From positions 1 to 32,633 of the forward strand of contig CALKQT010000060.1 in assembly GCA_937990735.1 (NCBI GenBank): a stretch of 32,633 bases of DNA. The letters are read 5' to 3'. Positions 1 to 6,467 of the stretch are shown one piece after another. How positions within the stretch are numbered: the first letter of the stretch is position 1; each line of letters begins with the position of its first letter. A program made the position numbers and the translations under genes. The notes beneath the pieces were generated by a model that worked only from the letters and a program-made list of their open reading frames with translations, was not told where the DNA came from and did no database searches. The DNA comes from an uncultured Campylobacter sp. Lineage in GTDB: Bacteria; Campylobacterota; Campylobacteria; Campylobacterales; Campylobacteraceae.

Positions 1-328
1 AGCCGCTGTCATCCAAGATAAAATTTTGCTGCTCTGCGCTGTTTTCACAGGCGGAATTCCGAGCCGCTTCGGCTTCTAATTCGGCTTTTAAATTTAAAGC
101 GTCAGGATGGGATTTTAGGGTTTCAAAATTTGAAGCTTCGAAATTTTGAGCTCTATAATTCAGGGATTTAGAATTTAAAACTTCAAAATTTGAGGCTTCG
201 GAATTTTCGGTTTCAGAATTTGGAGCTTTAAAATTTTCGCCGTTAGAATTTTGTTCCAAGCCCCGCTTCGGCTCTTGATATCGCTTTTGTAGTAGCTTTT
301 TTAATTCCTCAAGCCTGCCTTGATCCAT
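1..328 (-). CDS. N-terminal part of a repeat-rich membrane protein (paralogue of 10572-11657), cut by the window edge
   Basis: The minus-strand ATG at 328 opens a frame that stays open to base 1. It starts MDQGRLEELKKLLQKR and ends in the window with a segment containing ENSAEQQNFILDDSG. Both blocks are almost identical to the start and residues of about 112-126 of the gene at 10572-11657. Between them lies a low-complexity stretch of 5-residue units of the type xNFEx/xNSEx, encoded by AATT-centred words at exactly 15-bp spacing (plus-strand 126, 141, 156, 171, 186, 201, 216, 231, 246). By analogy with the full copy, four membrane segments should follow outside the window. A GGCGG-type ribosome-binding site precedes the ATG. 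The function is unknown. The two copies are in inverted orientation around uvrA, which suggests a duplication. Confidence 0.8.
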   Translation of the reverse strand, partial: MDQGRLEELKKLLQKRYQEPKRGLEQNSNGENFKAPNSETENSEASNFEVLNSKSLNYRAQNFEASNFETLKSHPDALNLKAELEAEAARNSACENSAEQQNFILDDSG

Positions 329-428
329 TTGCCGCCTTTAAATTTGATGGACGCGCCATTTTATAGCGCCGCCGCCTAAAGCTCATTAAATTTTACCGCT
401 CGCTCGCTGCGCGCCGTTTGATCAAAAT

Positions 429-1427
429 TTAGTCCTCGTATCTTTGCAGCGATTTTTTATATGTTTTCGCCGCAGCGCAGCCCGCGCTCAGATATGCCTC
501 AAACTCCTCGCTGGTAAGCCTGCGCGGCTCATTCGCAAGCTTCGCCGCACCGCTTGGCATATTTGCGTCCAGATTCGCTTCATTTACGATCTCGCCCCGT
601 CGGATTCGATTGCTAAAGCCAGCTGCATGCGCTATTTGCGGCGCACGCCGTAGCGAAAAGTTTAAATTTCGCGTTTGCAGATTTAAAATTTTACCCATGC
701 ATTTGCGCGGACCCGCGATAAAATCGCCATTTTGTATGAGCGTGGCAATGGCAGAGCCGAGCGGACCGCTCTCTGCCGAGCCGGGTAAGCAGCCCGTCGA
801 ATCCGGTAAGCCGCCCGCCAAAAGCTCTGCGCCGCTTAGGACGCGCAGGCTTCGCACCAAAATCCCGCCGCCGCTTTGCGGGATGCTGCGAAACGAAATG
901 TCAAAGCCAAAATTGTGAAAAAATATCTCGCCCGCCCGCGACGTGCGCTTGTAGGTGTTGCGATCCGCGCCCGTGAAATACGCCTCGATCTCCGCGAAGG
1001 CGAATTCCGCGCCGCTTACGCAAAGCACATAGTTTTGCAGTAGATCGCACATAAAATTTTCGATCTTTGCCTGCGCTCGCTCGGCATCAAACTGCGCCTG
1101 CGGCGGATGGACACCTAGCCCTGCTTGCGATGGACGGACGTTAAATTTTAAATGTGCTTGCTCCGTATCAAGACGCACTTGCTCGGCGTCAAACGGCGGC
1201 TCGGTATTAAATTTTAAAATTTCAGCTTGCTGCGCGCCGCTAAAATATGGCTGTCCGTCGCGAAATTCCGCACCGCCTTGTGATTTTAAGGGCTTGTCGC
1301 CGCTCCCATCTCTAGCGCTTCCTGCAAGCTTGGAATTTTTTAAAGCAAGCTTTGAACCCGCCGAAATTCCAAACTCCGCCGCGTCGATTTTTGAGAAAAA
1401 TTTTTCTAAATTTTCATCGCCCAGCAT
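429..1427 (-). CDS. Hypothetical protein, 332 aa, with an N-terminal low-complexity insertion
   Basis: I chose the ATG at 1427 (MLGDENLEKFF) rather than the longer frame from 1490. It gives the same 14-nt overlap with the upstream gene as the other junctions of this operon, with GGAAGAG just upstream. Residues of about 20-125 are low complexity (A, G, Q, F, K) with RAATTY-rich DNA. A conserved-looking core follows: about 125-185 has an EIEAYF segment, a TYKRTSRAGEIFFH segment and a SGGGILVRSL segment. That pattern resembles a family of small proteins sometimes annotated as 3-methyladenine-glycosylase-like; this is recollection and weak. No signal peptide or membrane span is evident. It is the last gene of the SDR/four-paralogue operon and is probably translationally coupled to 1414-1929. 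Confidence 0.65.
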   Translation of the reverse strand: MLGDENLEKFFSKIDAAEFGISAGSKLALKNSKLAGSARDGSGDKPLKSQGGAEFRDGQPYFSGAQQAEILKFNTEPPFDAEQVRLDTEQAHLKFNVRPSQAGLGVHPPQAQFDAERAQAKIENFMCDLLQNYVLCVSGAEFAFAEIEAYFTGADRNTYKRTSRAGEIFFHNFGFDISFRSIPQSGGGILVRSLRVLSGAELLAGGLPDSTGCLPGSAESGPLGSAIATLIQNGDFIAGPRKCMGKILNLQTRNLNFSLRRAPQIAHAAGFSNRIRRGEIVNEANLDANMPSGAAKLANEPRRLTSEEFEAYLSAGCAAAKTYKKSLQRYED

Positions 1428-1929
1428 TTTGCTCTTCCGTAGAATTTCCTTTGCGCTTCGTAGTGTTCGCCTTGCTGCTCGCGGTGCCAACTTCGCCGTT
1501 GTTTGCCTCGGCGCGCGTTAAATTTCCCTCGCCGTCCGTTGTGTTCGTATCGCCTCGCGCTAAATTATCGCCGCCACTCGTCGTGTTTGCTTCGTTATCT
1601 TTAAAATTTGAAGCTTCGCAACGATCTACACCTAAACGCTCGAAATAATATCTCTCTCGCTCGCCTAAGTTTTCTACTCCTCTTTCGCATACGCGCTTGA
1701 TATACGCCTTGCTAGGGTATCTAAGCCGATTGAGCGCCAATTCACTACCCGCGTCTGCACGCTTTATCAGCTTGGCGATGCAGGCGTCATCCTCTTCACT
1801 ATTTGCGATATAATCCCATACGCCACAGTATCTATCACCGCCCAGCGTCGTAATCAAAAAATAAGCCCAAAGCAGGATTATGGCAATCGATATGCTTCCT
1901 TTTATTTTTAAAGATCTCTTTTTTACCAT
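1414..1929 (-). CDS. Sequon-tailed, membrane-anchored four-cysteine protein, copy 4 (171 aa)
   Basis: This is the fourth member of the tandem family. A short basic N-terminus and one hydrophobic segment (about 12-30) suggest a signal anchor. The presumed periplasmic domain has Cys35, Cys50, Cys81 and Cys104, all conserved in the paralogues, and the shared core DDACIAKLIKRAD, RLRYP, AYIKR, ERERYYF. From about residue 110 the tail is low complexity with three D/E-x-N-x-S/T sequons (EANTT, DTNTT, EGNLT) plus two N-x-T/S sites lacking the acidic -2 residue. Unlike copies 2 and 3, it does not overlap the previous paralogue: it starts 88 nt after copy 3 with its own AAGGA site. Its stop overlaps the next gene's start by 14 nt. 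The function is unknown; I know no named family for it. Confidence 0.8.
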   Translation of the reverse strand: MVKKRSLKIKGSISIAIILLWAYFLITTLGGDRYCGVWDYIANSEEDDACIAKLIKRADAGSELALNRLRYPSKAYIKRVCERGVENLGERERYYFERLGVDRCEASNFKDNEANTTSGGDNLARGDTNTTDGEGNLTRAEANNGEVGTASSKANTTKRKGNSTEEQNAGR

Positions 1930-1956
1930 GTTTTTCCTTGAGTAATAAATTTTAAC

Positions 1957-2031
1957 TCATTTTTTCACAAATTTGACCAACGACATAAAATTTACGATAT
2001 CGCCCTCAAAGCTAATCTTATCGCCCAGCAT
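1957..2031 (-). CDS. 24-codon small ORF at the copy 3/copy 4 junction, possibly a remnant start
   Basis: The frame reads MLGDKISFEGDIVNFMSLVK then four more residues and TGA. Its ATG sits in the last codons of copy 3 with exactly the same 14-nt overlap and the same upstream GGAAGAG as the real gene start at 1427, whose protein also begins MLGD. Either it is a translated micropeptide that keeps ribosomes moving towards copy 4, or it is the fossil 5' end of a gene displaced when copy 4 was inserted. After the first 13 bases it does not resemble the 1427 gene. The start signal is convincing; whether the peptide does anything is unknown. Confidence 0.4.
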   Translation of the reverse strand: MLGDKISFEGDIVNFMSLVKFVKK

Positions 2032-2554
2032 TTTGCTCTTCCGTAGAATTTCCTTTGCGCTTCGTTTTGTCCGCCTTGTTGCCCGTAGTGTCGGATTCGC
2101 CGTTGTTTGCCTCGGCGCGCGTTAAATTACCGCCGCTCGTTGCGTTCGTATCGCCTCGCGCTAAATTACCGCCGCTGCTCGTCGTGTTTGCTTCGCCGTC
2201 TTTTGATTTGGGCGTTTTAAAGCCCCAAATCTCGCATCGATCCCCGCTAAAGCCTTGGAAATAATATCTCTCGCGTTCGCTCAAGTTTTCTACCCCCTTT
2301 TCGCATGTGCGCTTGATATATGCCTTACTAGGGTATCTAAGCCGACTGAGCGCCAATTCACTACCCGCGTCCGCGCGCTTTATCAGCTTAGCAATGCAAG
2401 CATCATCCTCTTCGCCCTTATTTAAAAAAGATTCCCAAATGTTACAATACGCACCACTGTTGTTTATATATAGGGCGCACAGAATAACAACTCCTACGAT
2501 TAACAAAAAAATTTTACTTTTACTAGTTTTCAATTTCGCTTTATCGCCCGGCAT
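2018..2554 (-). CDS. Sequon-tailed, membrane-anchored four-cysteine protein, copy 3 (178 aa)
   Basis: The protein has a short N-terminus with KTSKSKIF followed by one hydrophobic segment (about 14-30). Next come the four family cysteines (YC, DDACIAK, KRTC, DRC) and the shared RLRYP and ERERYYF motifs. The tail from about residue 115 begins PKSKDGEANTTS and carries two acidic sequons (EANTT, DTNAT) plus GGNLT and KGNST, which lack the acidic residue at -2. Its ATG lies inside the end of copy 2 (14-nt overlap, 2541-2554), with GGGAAGA upstream inside copy 2. It is very close to copy 4 in its core and last residues (both end KRKGNSTEEQNAGR), so these two look like the most recent duplication. 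The function is unknown. Confidence 0.8.
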   Translation of the reverse strand: MPGDKAKLKTSKSKIFLLIVGVVILCALYINNSGAYCNIWESFLNKGEEDDACIAKLIKRADAGSELALSRLRYPSKAYIKRTCEKGVENLSERERYYFQGFSGDRCEIWGFKTPKSKDGEANTTSSGGNLARGDTNATSGGNLTRAEANNGESDTTGNKADKTKRKGNSTEEQNAGR

Positions 2555-3047
2555 CTAATCTTCCCGTAGAATTCATATCGCGTTTGATTGTGCTTGCTTT
2601 ATCGCGGATCGTATTCGCACCCTCGCGCGTTAAATTTCCCTCGCCGTCCGTTGCGTTTGCATCGTCGCTCGTCGTATTTGCTTCGCCGTCTTTTGATTTA
2701 GGCGTTTTAAAGCCCCAAGCACTACAACGATCTTTACTATAACGCTCGAAATAAAATCTTTCTCGCTCACCCAAGCTTTCCACTCCCTTTTCGCATACGC
2801 GCTTGATATACGCCCTGCTTGGGTATCTTAGTCTGCTTTCGGCAAAGCCGTTTCCGTCGTCCGCTCGCTTTATCAGCTTGGCGATGCAAGCGTCATCCTC
2901 TTCACCCTGCCTATCAGAAAAGAATTCCTCCATATTGCAATACATACCGCCGCTACTTATAACCCCATAAATAATAAAAAACCCCGCAATTAACATAATA
3001 AAAATTTTACTTTTACTAGTTTTCAAACTATATTTATTGCCCGACAT
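2541..3047 (-). CDS. Sequon-tailed, membrane-anchored four-cysteine protein, copy 2 (168 aa)
   Basis: The N-terminus MSGNKYSLKTSKSKIF is followed by a hydrophobic segment (about 15-32). The four family cysteines are present (YC, DDACIAK, KRVC, DRC). The tail holds four sequons of the Campylobacter PglB type: EANTT, DANAT, EGNLT and DMNST, the most of any copy. Its ATG overlaps the end of copy 1 by 14 nt (3034-3047). A strong GGGAGGA site lies upstream inside copy 1, so translation is probably coupled. The core differs from copies 3 and 4 at several positions (ADDGNGFAESRLRYP). The function is unknown; the predicted topology is one N-terminal anchor with the rest in the periplasm. Confidence 0.8.
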   Translation of the reverse strand: MSGNKYSLKTSKSKIFIMLIAGFFIIYGVISSGGMYCNMEEFFSDRQGEEDDACIAKLIKRADDGNGFAESRLRYPSRAYIKRVCEKGVESLGERERFYFERYSKDRCSAWGFKTPKSKDGEANTTSDDANATDGEGNLTREGANTIRDKASTIKRDMNSTGRLDAGR

Positions 3048-3540
3048 TTAATCCTCCCGTAGAATTTACATCGCCTTTGATCGCGCCTGATTCATTGCGG
3101 ATTGTATCCATACCTTCGCGCGTTAAATTTCCCTCGCCGCTCGTTGCGTTTGCATCGCCTCGTGCTAAATTACCGCCGCCGCTCATCGTACCTGCTTTTC
3201 CGCCCTTTGATTTGGGCGTTTCAAAGCCCCAAGCTTCGCAGCGATTTTGGATGTAGAGCTCAAAATAATATCTTTCGCGCTCGCCCAAGCTCTCCACTTC
3301 CTTTTTGCATGTGCGTTTGATATACGCCTCGTGCGGATATCTTAGCCGATTTGCCGCATATATATTACCCGCGTCTGCGCGCTTTATCAGCTTGGCGATG
3401 CAGGCATCATCTTCCTCATCATGCCTGCCTGAAAAAAATTCTCTCGCGCTGCAATACCCGCCGCTACCGCTTACAAACGCGGCATAAATAATAATAAGCG
3501 CCAAAATTAGCACAAAAACATGACTTTTACCGATTTTCAA
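3034..3540 (-). CDS. Sequon-tailed, membrane-anchored four-cysteine protein, copy 1 (168 aa)
   Basis: This is the first and most diverged copy. It begins with TTG at 3540, overlapping the dehydrogenase stop by 14 nt, the same overlap length as all later junctions. The first residues are KIGKSHVF and the hydrophobic segment is at about 6-24. The four cysteines (YC, DDACIAK, KRTC, NRC) and the RLRYP and ERERYYF motifs are conserved. The tail has three acidic sequons: DANAT, EGNLT and DVNST. The last one is encoded immediately before the GGGAGGA ribosome-binding site and ATG of copy 2, so the end of this gene serves both as coding sequence and as the next gene's initiation region. The function is unknown. 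Confidence 0.78.
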   Translation of the reverse strand: MKIGKSHVFVLILALIIIYAAFVSGSGGYCSAREFFSGRHDEEDDACIAKLIKRADAGNIYAANRLRYPHEAYIKRTCKKEVESLGERERYYFELYIQNRCEAWGFETPKSKGGKAGTMSGGGNLARGDANATSGEGNLTREGMDTIRNESGAIKGDVNSTGGLNVGQ

Positions 3541-4195
3541 GCTCGCCTCCTTCGCGATTAAATTTTGATTTTTTCCGCAGATTTACGATCTGCGGGCGGA
3601 TCGTAAACTCGCTCACGTTGGACTTCGTGCGCAGAATTTGCAGCGTAAAATTTGCGATCTCCCCCGCATCCACGAAGCTCGCCTCATCATCTGCAGGCTC
3701 GAAGCTCAAATCCTCGTAAAACGGCGTTTTGGTGATGCCTGGGTTGATGCAGCTTACTCTGATCTGCTTGCGCGCCTCCTCGAAAAGGCAGAGCAGAAAT
3801 GCCCGCAGCCCCGCCTTGCTCGCGCTATAAACCGCGCTAAAGCGGCTCGCTCGCAGCGCCTCGATCGAGCTGATGCCGATGATATGGGCGCGGTTGCGCT
3901 TTAAATTTGACAAAAGCGCGCGCGTAATGATGATGTTTGCAGTAAGATTTACGTTTAAAATTTTTAAAATTTCGCTCTCGCTCATCGCCTCAAGCGGCGC
4001 AAATTTCGCCGTACCCGCGCACAAAATTAGCGCGTCAATCTCACACGCCGCAGCCAGCGCGCGGCACTCCTTCGCTAGCGCGTCCGTATCCTCGAAGCGC
4101 GAGGCTAGCGTTAAAATTTCATAGCCGTTTTGTTGCAAAAGTTCCGCAACCGCGCTGCCGATACCGCCGCTTGCGCCCGTGATCAATGCTTTCAT
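3527..4195 (-). CDS. Short-chain dehydrogenase/reductase (222 aa)
   Basis: This is a cytoplasmic NAD(P)-dependent oxidoreductase of the classical SDR type, with a Rossmann fold. The cofactor motif TGASGGIG is at residues 6-13, the NVN-type structural motif at 81-83, the catalytic serine in the GISS segment (about 107-110), YSASK at 123-127 (Tyr and Lys of the active site), and NPGITKT at 151-157. The length is normal for a compact SDR. The substrate cannot be read from sequence. AAAGGAG precedes the ATG. It is the first gene of a minus-strand operon leading into the four sequon-tailed paralogues, and its stop is inside the TTG-started first copy. A functional link to those genes is unproven. 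Confidence 0.9.
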   Translation of the reverse strand: MKALITGASGGIGSAVAELLQQNGYEILTLASRFEDTDALAKECRALAAACEIDALILCAGTAKFAPLEAMSESEILKILNVNLTANIIITRALLSNLKRNRAHIIGISSIEALRASRFSAVYSASKAGLRAFLLCLFEEARKQIRVSCINPGITKTPFYEDLSFEPADDEASFVDAGEIANFTLQILRTKSNVSEFTIRPQIVNLRKKSKFNREGGELENR

Positions 4196-4541
4196 CTTTT
4201 CTCCTTTAAATTTTAATGCCGCTTCGGCGCGTTAAATTTCGCTACGTTAAATTTATTACCCGCTGTATTTGCCACCAAATTTGCGCGGCCTAAACAATCC
4301 GCGCCGCGACCTGCGCCGGGTAAAATTTTAAATTTAGCCCGCGGTCGTTTTGTTGCGCCACCGCTTTGTAAAATTTCATCGCCGCTCGCTGTGCCCGCCC
4401 CGCACGATTTATAAAATTTAATTTTATAAAGCCGGGCGCGCCGCTAAATTTTAACCGCTAACTCGCCGTAAATTTCGCGCTGTGTCCTTGACGCCGCATG
4501 CGAGCCGGCACAGACCTCGACGTCTGCGGTAAACAGCGTGT
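4196..4541. other. Intergenic spacer rich in AAATTT words
   Basis: I see no credible gene. The spacer contains at least ten AAATTT words (for example 4208, 4234, 4249, 4277, 4323, 4330, 4371, 4414, 4446, 4470), with spacings that include 26, 15 and 28. The part nearest 4195 must contain the promoter and ribosome-binding site of the dehydrogenase operon, but I cannot place a clear -10 box. It also contains the perfect inverted repeat listed separately. Confidence 0.6.
4408..4430. repeat. Perfect inverted repeat, 10-bp arms
   Basis: TTTATAAAAT, a 3-base loop TTA, then ATTTTATAAA. It lies downstream of the radical-SAM gene (minus, ending at 4542) and upstream of the dehydrogenase operon. It could act as a weak terminator for the former, but it is about 110 bases past the stop and AT-only, so the role is uncertain. 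Confidence 0.5.
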
Positions 4542-5816
4542 CTAGCGCTGCCGTATCTTTGCAAAATACGCCGCCTTCATCACCTCCTCAAACGCGTCGT
4601 TGCTTTCGTACTCGTGTCCCAAAACCTCGCACCACAGGCTCGCATCCTCCATGCAGAGGTAGAAAAACACCCGCTCCCGCCATGGCAAAAGCGCGTCCGC
4701 GGCAAATTTAAAAAGCTCACGCTTGATCTGCAGCGGATAGGACAGCTTGCCGTTCGCGTCCGCAAGGGGCATCTGCAGAATTTTGCTCCGTAGCCCGCGC
4801 GAGCGCAGCTTTTTTACGACGGGTTTGATGAAGGTAAGCGTGCCGAGCGAGACCATCGCGACGCCGCTTGGATCGAAGCAGCGCAGCAGCCGCTCAAAAA
4901 GCGCGCCGTAATCGTTTTGCCATCCCTCGTACCAAACCATCGGGTGGAGGTGAAAGCCCACCAAAATGCCGTGCGCCGCGAGCGCTTCGGCTGCCGTTAG
5001 CCGCGCATCCAGGCTCGCGCTTAAATGCTCCTCGTTCGCTATGATCGCGGGGGTATTGAGCGAGAAGGTGACGATGAGGTTGCGCGGGATCTCGCGCTGC
5101 AGGAAAAACCGGATATTGTTCGACTTGCTTTTAAGCTCCAAAATCACGTTTTCATGTCGCGCCGCAAAATCGCATAATGCGCTTAAAATGCCGAAGCGAT
5201 CGCCCCACATGAGCGAGTCGGAGCTCTGCCCCGTGCCGATGTGGTAGCTGCGCGCGGGATCGAGCCGCAGGCGCGCTAAATTTGCCGCGAAATTCTCGTC
5301 AAAGCCGATTTTCCCCTGCTTGTAAAAGGAGCCGATCGCGCAATAGGAGCAGTCAAAGCCGCACGAATTAACGGCATCAAGCGTCAGCAGATTGCAGCAG
5401 CGCGTGTTTTCGCTCGCCACCGGACAGCGCCCTAAAGCTATGCGCTCCGCGCGAAAGGAGGAAATTTCAAATTTTTTTGGCGCGTAATCGCTTTTGAAGC
5501 TCGCGTATGAGTGCGGGCGCGACTTTAGCTCAAGCCAGGCTTCGCGCACGAAATTAAAAATTTGCTCGTCGTTTGGGACTTTCCCTGTTTTATTAAATTT
5601 AGCTTTATTAAAATTTAGTCCGCACTGCCCGTCCGCAAGCAGCTCATAAACGGGCGTCTCGTCCCACGCCTCAAAATCGCTCGCAAACTCGGCAAGTTGC
5701 TTTTTTTGCTGAAATGAAAAGTGAAATTTCTCAAATAGTGCGCCCAAAAACGCGCTCGATCGCTCGCTCAGATTCACGCCAAACTGCGCGTCTGGCTCCT
5801 TTTTCGCCTCCGTCAT
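4542..5816 (-). CDS. Radical SAM protein related to spore photoproduct lyase (424 aa)
   Basis: The [4Fe-4S]/SAM-binding motif is C152-x3-C156-x2-C159 (SCGFDCSYC). Downstream, HIGTGQSSDSLMWGD, LELKSKSNNI, TFSLNTPAII and a long GFHLHPMVWYEGWQNDY segment (about residues 290-307) match the layout of spore photoproduct lyases and their SPL-like relatives (TSG.. SDsL, ELRTKS, SLNP, HFDPIIHYEGW). An SPL-type enzyme reverses a UV lesion by radical chemistry, but this organism should not make spores, so the true substrate is unknown; DNA repair is only a guess. The start is supported by GGAG five bases upstream and a -10 box (ATTATA on plus, 5845-5850). The gene stands alone on the minus strand. Confidence 0.85.
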   Translation of the reverse strand: MTEAKKEPDAQFGVNLSERSSAFLGALFEKFHFSFQQKKQLAEFASDFEAWDETPVYELLADGQCGLNFNKAKFNKTGKVPNDEQIFNFVREAWLELKSRPHSYASFKSDYAPKKFEISSFRAERIALGRCPVASENTRCCNLLTLDAVNSCGFDCSYCAIGSFYKQGKIGFDENFAANLARLRLDPARSYHIGTGQSSDSLMWGDRFGILSALCDFAARHENVILELKSKSNNIRFFLQREIPRNLIVTFSLNTPAIIANEEHLSASLDARLTAAEALAAHGILVGFHLHPMVWYEGWQNDYGALFERLLRCFDPSGVAMVSLGTLTFIKPVVKKLRSRGLRSKILQMPLADANGKLSYPLQIKRELFKFAADALLPWRERVFFYLCMEDASLWCEVLGHEYESNDAFEEVMKAAYFAKIRQR

Positions 5817-5844
5817 CTTGCTCCGCTTCGTTTAAATTTTGCAA

Positions 5845-5850
5845 ATTATA
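5845..5850 (-). promoter_or_regulatory. -10 box TATAAT of the SPL-like gene
   Basis: On the minus strand the sequence reads AAGTATAATTTGC about 30 bases upstream of the ATG at 5816. No clear -35 element is visible, as is usual for sigma-70 promoters in Campylobacter. Confidence 0.55.
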
Positions 5851-5889
5851 CTTAAATTTCGCACGCCGTCACTGAAAATCGTTGAAATT

Positions 5890-6363
5890 TCAGATCGCGC
5901 CGCAGAATAGTCGCTCGAGATAGAAGGCGTAAGCTAGCGTAATAGCGACGTTTAGGATCAAAATTCCGCCGAGTGCGAACTTTTGCGGGATTTTTTTGAC
6001 GCCCGTTCGGTAGTAATACGGCAGGGCGCAGAAAAACGCGGGCAGCACGAGCAGAGCGATACCTAGCGGTACGCCGCCGATGCCTATCTCCGCACTGCGC
6101 ACGAACTGCGCCATGGCGGAGAATTTATGAACGGCGAATATGGCTGCTGCAAAAAGTAGCTGCATGCAGACGCAGTAAAATAGGTAGCGCACGCCTATTA
6201 GGGCATCTTTTAGCCATAGACCGATACAGAAAAATACTAGCAAAAGAGCTAAAAAGACCAACAAGGGCGGATCCGCGAGCAAATCCGCCACGGCATACGC
6301 GCAAGCCGCGACGCACGCGCATGCCAAGAGGGCGAAACATAGATAAGAGCCTTTTATTTTCAT
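5890..6363 (-). CDS. Small integral membrane protein (157 aa)
   Basis: The protein is strongly hydrophobic with about five predicted membrane segments (roughly 8-28, 33-50, 56-78, 93-112 and 130-150) and short loops. It ends LERLFCGAI. I recognise no family. The ATG at 6363 has a good AGGAGA site upstream. It lies between the SPL-like gene and the nucleoside-phosphorylase-like gene on the same strand, with about 70-100-bp gaps, so co-transcription is possible. A transporter accessory or envelope role cannot be told from sequence. Confidence 0.7.
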   Translation of the reverse strand: MKIKGSYLCFALLACACVAACAYAVADLLADPPLLVFLALLLVFFCIGLWLKDALIGVRYLFYCVCMQLLFAAAIFAVHKFSAMAQFVRSAEIGIGGVPLGIALLVLPAFFCALPYYYRTGVKKIPQKFALGGILILNVAITLAYAFYLERLFCGAI

Positions 6364-6467
6364 CGTTTCTCCTGTGACTATGCAATACTTTCTAATTCCG
6401 CGTCGTATTCGGCATATGAAGCCAAAATTTTATCTCTCGGCTCGGTTTTTTGCATACGCTCTAGTAG

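Noticed and set aside
1414..3540. Sel1-type repeats in the four paralogues
   Set aside because: The alanine/leucine helix pair is only loosely similar, occurs once per protein, and lacks the spaced glycine and alanine pattern of Sel1 units.
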